DNA of 6,020 bases from Dehalococcoidia bacterium (GTDB lineage Bacteria; Chloroflexota; Dehalococcoidia; JACVQG01). Numbering within the stretch: position 1 is the first letter of the stretch; each line of letters begins with the position of its first letter. Shown piece after piece: positions 1 to 5,040 of the stretch. Below the pieces are notes generated by a model. The model worked only from the letters and a program-made list of their open reading frames with translations. It made no database searches and was not told the origin of the DNA. The DNA is taken from contig JACVQG010000096.1 in the NCBI GenBank assembly GCA_015661045.1, positions 1 to 6,020 on the forward strand. Direction: 5' to 3'. Position numbers and translations under genes: made by a program.

Positions 1-1
1 A

Positions 2-85
2 GGCCGGGAGGGGGATAGTAACATTCTCCTCCCGACTCAATGGGGTGTAAGTATTTTTAACCAAGATGTCAATGACGAAGGATGA
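2..85 (+). CDS. Possible 3' end of an upstream gene (27 codons visible)
   Basis: One forward frame is open from the window edge to a TGA at 83-85 and reads ...NILLPTQWGVSIFNQDVNDEG. If real, it ends 12 bases before the GTG start of the TasA-like gene, as expected for neighbours in one operon, and the ribosome binding site of that gene overlaps its last codons. A second forward frame is also open, to a TAA at 48-50, so the coding frame is not proven. No family can be recognised from 27 residues. The frame contains the pentapeptide ILLPT, which recurs in the adhesin-like protein at 5218, encoded by an identical 14-base stretch. This is a tentative call. Confidence 0.3.
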   Translation, partial: GREGDSNILLPTQWGVSIFNQDVNDEG

Positions 86-87
86 GG
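80..87 (+). promoter_or_regulatory. Ribosome binding site of the TasA-like gene
   Basis: GGATGAGG lies 10 bases before GTG at 98. It is the only Shine-Dalgarno-like stretch near this start. An in-frame TGA at 83-85 excludes any start further upstream, so this site supports GTG at 98 (or the adjacent TTG at 101). Confidence 0.55.
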
Positions 88-97
88 CTGGCGAAAA

Positions 98-769
98 GTG
101 TTGCGAGGATTGCTGGTAAGCCTGCTGTTTATTGGATTAGCTATTTACTCCCTGAGTAATAGCACTATGGCTGTGTTTACCGATACTGAGACAGCCTCGG
201 GCACCTTTGCGGTAGGCACTATGGACTTTCGTTACCGGGTAAGCCAGGATGGCGGCCTCCACTGGGGTGAATGGCAAAACGGTTCTACAGCCAGTTTTAA
301 CCTCCCCAGACTTCGGCGGGGGCAGAATGGTACAGTTATCTATCAGATTGAGAACCTGGGCACAGTAGATGCCCTTCTGGATTTGAGAAACGTGGTTGTG
401 GTGGACTATGAAAATGGTTGTAAAAAACGGGAGAAGAAGGTAGATACCACATGTGACAATCCAGGTGCGGGGCAAGGGGAATTAGGCGCTACATTATTGG
501 TTACGGTAATGATGGGTAATACACCTGTTTATAACGGCCCCCTGAACGGGTTCTCCGGGGACTATAATATTAACAAACCACTACCTGGGAACAGCACAAT
601 AGAAGTGGAGATGACCATAGATTGGTTTCTCCCCTCCCTCCTGGTTGGGCCTGAGAATGTAAATGACGACGACGACGACGATGATGATGATGATGATGGC
701 CCTGCTAGAGATATTATTGAAGGTGATTCAACTGCCGTGTCTTTCAGATTTGAGCTAATACAAGCTTAG
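98..769 (+). CDS. TasA/camelysin-like SipW-dependent secreted protein with poly-Asp tail
   Basis: A 223-residue exported protein with a GTG start. The N-terminus is a SipW-type signal peptide: a hydrophobic core at residues 5-19, then STMA-VFTDTETASGTFAVGTMDF. Cleavage is likely after Ala25, leaving the VFTDTE mature end typical of TasA/CalY (camelysin, peptidase M73-like) proteins. Known members form biofilm-matrix or surface fibres, or are assigned as camelysins. No metalloprotease motif is visible here. The body (about 40-180) is beta-rich, with PRLRRGQNG and YQIENLGTVDA. Cys108 and Cys119 could form an extracellular disulfide, as in many archaeal and bacterial relatives. Residues 190-200 are eleven consecutive Asp, followed by a short C-terminal strand (VSFRFELIQA). 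The SipW-type peptidase gene downstream supports secretion and processing. The family is confident; a fibre-forming role is inference. Confidence 0.85.
   Translation: MLRGLLVSLLFIGLAIYSLSNSTMAVFTDTETASGTFAVGTMDFRYRVSQDGGLHWGEWQNGSTASFNLPRLRRGQNGTVIYQIENLGTVDALLDLRNVVVVDYENGCKKREKKVDTTCDNPGAGQGELGATLLVTVMMGNTPVYNGPLNGFSGDYNINKPLPGNSTIEVEMTIDWFLPSLLVGPENVNDDDDDDDDDDDGPARDIIEGDSTAVSFRFELIQA
665..697 (+). repeat. In-frame trinucleotide repeat coding for Asp11
   Basis: Five GAC codons are followed by six GAT codons. The tract encodes Asp190-Asp200 of the TasA-like protein. Because the unit is a codon, gain or loss of units would change tail length without breaking the frame. The clean switch from GAC to GAT suggests two separate expansions, or one expansion followed by a substitution that then spread. 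Confidence 0.95.
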
Positions 770-793
770 TAGCTCAAACAAGTGGCAATGGCA

Positions 794-830
794 AAACGGG
801 GGCGGTGCTCGTAGGCACTCGCCCCCGTTT
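794..830 (+). terminator. GC-rich stem-loop between the TasA-like and peptidase genes
   Basis: AAACGGGGGC (794-803) pairs perfectly with GCCCCCGTTT (821-830). Inside, G804-C820 and GTGC (805-808) with GCAC (815-818) extend the stem around one bulged T, with a six-base loop. It begins 24 bases after the stop codon. Only three T residues follow directly, and a T-rich stretch comes later (849-856), so it may be a leaky terminator or an mRNA 3'-end stabiliser rather than a complete stop. Confidence 0.6.
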
Positions 831-890
831 GCATGAAGCTCTCCCCCCTTTTATTTGTAAAGAGCATATGATAGACACATACAATAATCG

Positions 891-916
891 GTGTTAGAAT
901 TATGCCGTGTTAGAAT
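891..916 (+). repeat. Direct repeat GTGTTAGAAT, two copies 16 bases apart
   Basis: The decamer GTGTTAGAAT occurs at 891-900 and 907-916, just before the signal peptidase start. Each copy contains TAGAAT, which resembles a -10 hexamer, and a further partial GAAT follows. It could be a tandem protein-binding site or overlapping weak promoters. No good -35 element is seen at the right distance. Confidence 0.5.
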
Positions 917-927
917 AGAATATCTGT

Positions 928-1530
928 GTGGAGAGATATTTGAAAAAGCTAGCCGCTTTTTTGGTTAATCTGGCAATGGGAGTTTCAATTACTCTGGCTG
1001 GCGCAGCTTTTCTTTTACCCGTTATCTTCGGCGCCCGGCCTGTAGTGGTGCTCAGCGGCAGTATGGAACCAACCCTGAACGTGGGAGGGGTTGCCCTGAT
1101 GGAGCGAGTAGATTCTACAACCATTAAGGTTGGCGATATCATAACATTCAGAGCACCCGATAACAAGACCGTTATGATTACACACCGGGTAATTGAGGTG
1201 TTCCGCCAACCTACCTTAATTTTCCAGACCCAGGGCGATGCTGTGGGAAAACCGGACCAATTCAAGGTGCCAGCAGATACAGTGGTAGGAAAAGTCCGCT
1301 TCAGCATCCCCGGTTTGGGTTTTGCCATGCATAGAGTTGCCAAGGAAATTCGCACACCATTGGGGTTTGGGCTGACAATGGGTATAACCAGTTTGATTCT
1401 GGTGGCGGACGAAATCCGTAATATTATGTCGCTACGACGGCGGGGGAGTAGCAGAAGAGCAAAGTTTATGAAAAGAAGAGCGGAAAGGCTAAAAAGACGG
1501 TGGCCCAGGGCTGCCCGGAGGTTACGGTGA
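928..1530 (+). CDS. sipW: SipW-type (ER/archaeal class, S26B) signal peptidase I
   Basis: Membrane serine protease that cleaves signal peptides outside the membrane, and the expected processing enzyme for the TasA-like protein upstream. Numbered from GTG at 928, residues 10-33 form the first membrane segment. Ser45 in VLSGSMEPTL is the nucleophile and His86 in ITHRV replaces the Lys of ordinary bacterial type I peptidases. Asp104 in QGDA is the conserved acidic residue of this class. KVGDII (67-72) and VVGKV (119-123) are further family blocks. A second membrane segment lies at about 144-160, and residues 168-200 form a tail with 17 Arg/Lys, predicted cytoplasmic. The start is uncertain. GTG at 928 has no ribosome binding site, whereas TTG at 940 follows GGAGAG (930-935) by four bases and gives MKKLAAFLV, a usual N-terminus. 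The end overlaps the next gene. Confidence 0.9.
   Translation: MERYLKKLAAFLVNLAMGVSITLAGAAFLLPVIFGARPVVVLSGSMEPTLNVGGVALMERVDSTTIKVGDIITFRAPDNKTVMITHRVIEVFRQPTLIFQTQGDAVGKPDQFKVPADTVVGKVRFSIPGLGFAMHRVAKEIRTPLGFGLTMGITSLILVADEIRNIMSLRRRGSSRRAKFMKRRAERLKRRWPRAARRLR
1517..1521 (+). promoter_or_regulatory. Ribosome binding site deciding the start of the DUF5305-like gene
   Basis: GGAGG sits inside the last codons of the peptidase gene, five bases before GTG at 1527. That GTG overlaps the peptidase stop as GTGA (1527-1530). The alternative GTG at 1500 has no comparable site in front of it. Confidence 0.7.
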
Positions 1531-4361
1531 CTATATTTTCCTGGGGTAGAAATTACCTTATTATAGCAGCCGTAGCATTGTTATTATTCGCTGGCAGTGG
1601 GGTATCATGGGCTTTTCTGCAAAACCCGTCACAGCAGGAAAGAGAGGTAATACGGCTCAATTACAACCTGAAAGGTGAATTTACACACCAGGTTTATAGC
1701 AACGCCTCCCTTGAAAAGCCCCAGCCGAATCCCATCTACTTCACAAAAACTATCGAATCAATGGAAGCGACTTATAGTTACCGCTTATCGGCAGAAGGGC
1801 TGGCTGGAGTAGAAGAAGAAGTGGAAGTAAGGGCTGTGATAAGCAGCCCGGGTCTCTGGGAAAAGGAAGTCGTGCTATTGCCGGCAACGCAGAAAAAAGG
1901 CGATTTCACTGTAAATTTCCCTCTGGACGTTGTTAGCCTGTTCCAATTAGCAAAAGACATTGCTACTGACCTGGGGGTAGGCGCTCCGACTCCAGAAGTA
2001 ACCGTAAAGGCTACTGTAAACGCCATTGCCCAAACAGATAAGGGGCAAATCCAGGAGCAGTTTATCCAGAATGCGAAAGTTAAAGTAGGCAGCGCCACTC
2101 TGGAGTTTGTCCGTCCCTTCATCCAATCCAAGAGGGGTTATTTTAATGGGTTGAGTTATGAACAGAAAGGTAGCTTTAACTACAACGTCCGTATCCATAA
2201 CAGCCCCCTTTTCAGCCCCCTTTCTATGGAAAACATTAATCAACGTTCTTATCTTCCGCCACCTCCTCCCCCCACAAAATCTTTACCAGACCCTGTCTAT
2301 TTCACTAAAGCTATAGATGGGATTGATATCTCTTATAACTATAGCTTTCTTACAGAAAAACCGGTGACTAAGGTAGAGGAAGAGGTGGAGATTAAGGCCG
2401 TTGTAAGTACTCCAAAACTTTGGGATAAGGAGATAGTGCTAATACCGCCTACCCGGAAGGAGGGGGATTTCTCCGTAACAGTCCCATTGGATATTAATAG
2501 CTTTCTCGACCTGGCAAAGTATATATCTACCGAGCTAGGGGGGGGAGTACCAGCACAAGAAATAACCATAAAGGCTGTTATTCATGTTATAGCCGAAACA
2601 GAAAAAGGACCACTGCGAGATGAATTTATCCATAATGTCAAGGTAAGGATGGGGACTGGTACTCTGGAATTAGTCCGGCCCTTCAACCAGCGAAGCCGGG
2701 GGGAATCTCAAGGTGTGAAATATGAACAGCGAGGTATCTTCAGCTATATTATCCGCGTTAAACCTGTAACTTTGTATAATCCCTTATCATTAGAGGACAT
2801 AACTCAGCGTTCTTATATCGCTCCGGCCCCTGGGAAGCCGCTGACCAATCCCGTATATTTCACAAAAATCATAGACTCTGTTGATGCTTCCTTTAGCTAC
2901 GCATTTCAGGCGGAAAGGCCTGTAACAAATGTGAATGAAGAGGTAGAAATTAGAGCGGTAGTCGGCAGTCCAGAACTCTGGACCAGAGATGTTATACTGG
3001 TTCCTCCCACGATGAAAGATGGGGATTTCACCGTTACATTTCCTGTAGATATGAACGGTTTGATGCAATTAGCAAAAAACATTGCTACCGAGTTAGGAGT
3101 GGAAACTCCAGCCCCAGAAATAACTCTAAAGGCTATGGTTCGCACTGTAACCAGTACGGACAAAGGGCAAATTAAGGAAGAATTTACCCATAGTACCAAA
3201 CTGAGAAGTGGAGCCATAACTCTGGAATTATTGCGCCCTCTGAGCCGGAAGGAGCAGAGCGAATCCCTCGGAGTAAAGTATGAACAAAGGGGTAATTTTA
3301 GTTATGGCATCCATCTCAAAGAGAACAAGCTTTTTGGGAAAACAGTCTTAAAGCCGGCTATTGAACCCCAAAGCCATCCGTTGTGGGAAAGCGTTAATTC
3401 TATAGCTAAACTACCTGTGTTACAGCTTTTACGTCCAGAATCTGAACCAATGCCCCCACTATGGTGGGAGAGTACTAATACAACTGTACGGACACTTACT
3501 TCCGATCCCGATTTCAAACCATCCCCTGCTGCTATCAAAGCTGCCTCCACCTATGTGCCTGAGTCACTGGAGCGTATTGACCTTACTTTCTCGTACGAGA
3601 TGACCAGCGATAAACCTGTAACCCGTGAGTCCAGTGAGATAGAAGTAACCGCCTTTCTCAGCGCACCAGGAGTGACCAGCCAGAAGTTTGTTTTGGTACC
3701 TAAAAAAAGCGTAGGGGGGAGATCTGCAACTATATCGTTTCCTTTAGATATTGGACTTTTTTATGCTGTGGTAGAAGCTATTGAGAAGGGAAAACCAGCA
3801 ACGACTCTACCACCTTTCTACACTCTGCTGGTCAGGGCAGAGGTAAAGAGCACTGCACAAAGCGCCTACAGGGCTATCGGTGACACGCTACAGAGTGATT
3901 TATCAATTAAGTTGGACAAGAAAAGCGTTCAATGGCCAGAGGTGAGACCAGCTACCAAATCTGGATTTATTAAAGAAAATACACTCGTACCGAACCGCCG
4001 CTCTAAGGTAATAAGGTTAAGCTCCGTGGGAGTGCTGGGGGTAGTTGTGTTAGCGATTCTATATGGGACATGGCGTTACCGCCGTTTTGGTGTAAAAATA
4101 ATTTCCAGGATAGAATCTGAGGCCCAGCGAGCCAAGAGTAAGCACAAGGATATCCTGATAGAAGTGGAAAACCTACCACCCGTAGGGGTTGAAGAGAAGG
4201 TTGTAAAACTAAACTCTCTGGATGAACTTATTAAAACTGCCGATGCTCTCCTTAAGCCGGTTTTACATGAAGTTAACTCAGGGAAACATACATACTGTGT
4301 GACTGATGGTAATACCCGTTATCTTTATACGGTTGAGGCAGAAATCAATAAACAAATGTAA
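1527..4361 (+). CDS. Large double-anchored membrane protein with repeated DUF5305-like ectodomain
   Basis: A 944-residue protein from GTG at 1527, chosen for its GGAGG site and the GTGA overlap with the peptidase. The GTG at 1500 would add nine residues. Residues 9-27 are a signal anchor. Then come tandem ectodomain units starting near residues 68, 255 and 441 (period 186-187) and a degenerate one near 676-830. Shared blocks in the first three are YFTK, EEVE, GDF-V, LAK-I-T-LG, LE--RP and YEQ-G-F-Y. Pro244-249 form a hinge before unit 2. Residues 832-849 form a second membrane segment, and the rest is cytoplasmic, ending in SLDELIKTADALLKPVLHEV, then a Tyr-rich strand. This two-anchor architecture and tail match my recollection of DUF5305 proteins, often found beside SipW-type peptidases and usually with one ectodomain. 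The biochemical role is unknown; a scaffold or partner of the peptidase is inference. Confidence 0.75.
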   Translation: MTIFSWGRNYLIIAAVALLLFAGSGVSWAFLQNPSQQEREVIRLNYNLKGEFTHQVYSNASLEKPQPNPIYFTKTIESMEATYSYRLSAEGLAGVEEEVEVRAVISSPGLWEKEVVLLPATQKKGDFTVNFPLDVVSLFQLAKDIATDLGVGAPTPEVTVKATVNAIAQTDKGQIQEQFIQNAKVKVGSATLEFVRPFIQSKRGYFNGLSYEQKGSFNYNVRIHNSPLFSPLSMENINQRSYLPPPPPPTKSLPDPVYFTKAIDGIDISYNYSFLTEKPVTKVEEEVEIKAVVSTPKLWDKEIVLIPPTRKEGDFSVTVPLDINSFLDLAKYISTELGGGVPAQEITIKAVIHVIAETEKGPLRDEFIHNVKVRMGTGTLELVRPFNQRSRGESQGVKYEQRGIFSYIIRVKPVTLYNPLSLEDITQRSYIAPAPGKPLTNPVYFTKIIDSVDASFSYAFQAERPVTNVNEEVEIRAVVGSPELWTRDVILVPPTMKDGDFTVTFPVDMNGLMQLAKNIATELGVETPAPEITLKAMVRTVTSTDKGQIKEEFTHSTKLRSGAITLELLRPLSRKEQSESLGVKYEQRGNFSYGIHLKENKLFGKTVLKPAIEPQSHPLWESVNSIAKLPVLQLLRPESEPMPPLWWESTNTTVRTLTSDPDFKPSPAAIKAASTYVPESLERIDLTFSYEMTSDKPVTRESSEIEVTAFLSAPGVTSQKFVLVPKKSVGGRSATISFPLDIGLFYAVVEAIEKGKPATTLPPFYTLLVRAEVKSTAQSAYRAIGDTLQSDLSIKLDKKSVQWPEVRPATKSGFIKENTLVPNRRSKVIRLSSVGVLGVVVLAILYGTWRYRRFGVKIISRIESEAQRAKSKHKDILIEVENLPPVGVEEKVVKLNSLDELIKTADALLKPVLHEVNSGKHTYCVTDGNTRYLYTVEAEINKQM
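1728..3321 (+). repeat. Three tandem ~560-base ectodomain repeats
   Basis: In-frame units begin at 1728 (NPIYFTK), 2289 (DPVYFTK) and 2847 (NPVYFTK), spaced 561 and 558 bases apart. Each ends in a YEQ-G-F-Y block followed by a linker. The first two linkers share P-LS-E-I-QRSY. The units have diverged at DNA level but stay clearly alignable as protein. A fourth, weaker unit starts near 3552 after a longer linker. Confidence 0.9.
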
Positions 4362-4378
4362 AACACAAATAAATGGCT

Positions 4379-4427
4379 GGTTATTCAAGTTAACCCGGTA
4401 AAAAAGATACCTGGTGTCTGAATAATC
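4379..4427 (+). other. Composite stem-loop in the 3' untranslated region
   Basis: GGTTATTCA (4379-4387) pairs with TGAATAATC (4419-4427), with one G-U pair. Inside, ACC-GGTA (4393-4400) pairs with TACC-GGT (4408-4415) around one mismatch and an A-rich loop. It begins 17 bases after the stop codon and precedes the terminator. It has no T-tract of its own, so it may be a 3'-end structure or a protein-binding dyad rather than a terminator. Confidence 0.4.
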
Positions 4428-4474
4428 GGATAACAGACAGTCGCATGGCGTGTCCACCGGCTATTTAATAGATT

Positions 4475-4526
4475 ATAAACCCCCTTGAGTTCATTTGGTG
4501 CAATGAGCAAGGGGGTTTATTTTTTT
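4475..4526 (+). terminator. Strong intrinsic terminator of the operon
   Basis: ATAAACCCCCTTG (4475-4487) pairs perfectly over 13 bases with CAAGGGGGTTTAT (4508-4520). An inner CATT/AATG helix sits in the loop. T4520 to T4526 form an uninterrupted T-tract. This is a textbook rho-independent terminator for the plus strand, 114 bases after the membrane-protein stop codon. The A-rich flank on the other side is too short for a convincing bidirectional terminator. Confidence 0.9.
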
Positions 4527-4604
4527 AATTTAGTTAGAACCTTATTTATTCGACGCCATAAGATTTTCGTGAACATCCCCACAACCGCATGTCGGTAAAT
4601 ACGA

Positions 4605-4641
4605 GTTAAGCAATGGTTATAAATGGTTATTTATACTTAAC
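4605..4641. repeat. Tandem AATGGTTAT pair framed by inverted GTTAAG/CTTAAC
   Basis: AATGGTTAT occurs at 4612-4620 and 4622-4630, a period of 10 bases, one helical turn. The pair is enclosed by the perfect inverted repeat GTTAAG (4605-4610) and CTTAAC (4636-4641). The arrangement could bind a DNA-binding protein on one face of the helix; no regulator can be named. Confidence 0.5.
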
Positions 4642-4737
4642 GTTTGTCACATTTTCATTTATGTAGCCTCATGGAACACGTTTTTAACATACCACTCAGA
4701 TACTCTGGACGAATGTGACTGAGATAGATTGAGATAA

Positions 4738-4761
4738 ACATATGAATACGAGAGTATATGT
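4738..4761. repeat. Dyad ACATAT-N12-ATATGT
   Basis: ACATAT (4738-4743) and ATATGT (4756-4761) form a perfect inverted repeat with a 12-base gap, a spacing compatible with a dimeric helix-turn-helix operator. The short AT-rich arms also occur by chance fairly often, so this is weak by itself. Confidence 0.35.
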
Positions 4762-4765
4762 GAGT

Positions 4766-4802
4766 TGATGACTAGTACAATTCGCCTAGATAGTAGTCAT
4801 CA
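4766..4802. repeat. Perfect 9-base inverted repeat TGATGACTA/TAGTCATCA
   Basis: TGATGACTA (4766-4774) is exactly complementary to TAGTCATCA (4794-4802), with 19 bases between. No T-tract follows on either strand, so it is not an intrinsic terminator. It ends 13 bases before a TTGACA hexamer, a position where an upstream operator or activator site would lie. Confidence 0.6.
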
Positions 4803-4815
4803 TTGCTAATAACGG

Positions 4816-4845
4816 TTGACAGCACTTTTCATTAGATGCTAGCGT
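4816..4845 (+). promoter_or_regulatory. Possible sigma-70-type promoter for the adhesin-like gene
   Basis: A perfect TTGACA at 4816-4821 is followed after 18 bases by TAGCGT (4840-4845), only a 3/6 match to a -10 box. If used, it gives a leader of roughly 190 bases before the ATG at 5041. The poor -10 suggests an activated promoter or a chance -35 match. Confidence 0.3.
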
Positions 4846-5025
4846 TAACAGGTTTATTCGTCAGTTGTCTCACATTTGCAGGAATAGCAAAGGGTGACCG
4901 CGAAAGGGTGCTGGCTATCTTTAGAACCATCCAATCCTCATCATTTCAGCTTATCAGATGCTTGCAGCCCCCCCCTGAGACAAGATTCCGATACCCCCTG
5001 TCAATTGAAAAGACTTCAAATTCAT

Positions 5026-5032
5026 AAGGAGG
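5026..5032 (+). promoter_or_regulatory. Strong ribosome binding site of the adhesin-like gene
   Basis: AAGGAGG lies eight bases before the ATG at 5041 and matches the bacterial anti-Shine-Dalgarno sequence perfectly. It is the best site in the window and fixes the start, in contrast to the GTG and TTG starts of the upstream operon. Confidence 0.9.
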
Positions 5033-5040
5033 CCACTCCC

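Larger units (their letters stand above)
4527..5040. other. AT-rich non-coding regulatory and leader region
   Basis: About 510 bases without a convincing gene. It holds several short ordered repeats (4605-4641, 4720-4736, 4738-4761, 4766-4802), a TTGACA hexamer at 4816-4821, a small hairpin and repeat at 4884-4918, a C8 run at 4968-4975 and the ribosome binding site at 5026-5032. One 63-codon frame at 4836-5027 has no ribosome binding site and is judged spurious. The region most likely controls the adhesin-like gene at 5041. Confidence 0.6.

Noticed and set aside
66..119. 17-codon ATG frame overlapping the start of the TasA-like gene
   Set aside because: Too short to judge, no clear ribosome binding site, Cys-rich end probably a frame artefact of the signal-peptide coding region.
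1500..1526. Upstream GTG start for the DUF5305-like protein
   Set aside because: It adds nine residues (VAQGCPEVT) before the anchor without a ribosome binding site, whereas GTG at 1527 has GGAGG at five bases and the GTGA overlap.
4605..4802. CRISPR array or integron attachment site
   Set aside because: The repeats are 7 to 9 bases, differ from one another and lack regular spacers or integrase core sites.
4889..4902. T-box riboswitch
   Set aside because: Only a two-base-deleted version of the core motif is present. No specifier stem, AG bulge or antiterminator/terminator pair is visible, and a surface protein gene is not a usual T-box target.
4836..5027. 63-codon forward frame with a hydrophobic N-terminus in the spacer
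   Set aside because: No ribosome binding site before its ATG, it overlaps the probable promoter, its composition is not protein-like after residue 40, and it runs through the C8 run.
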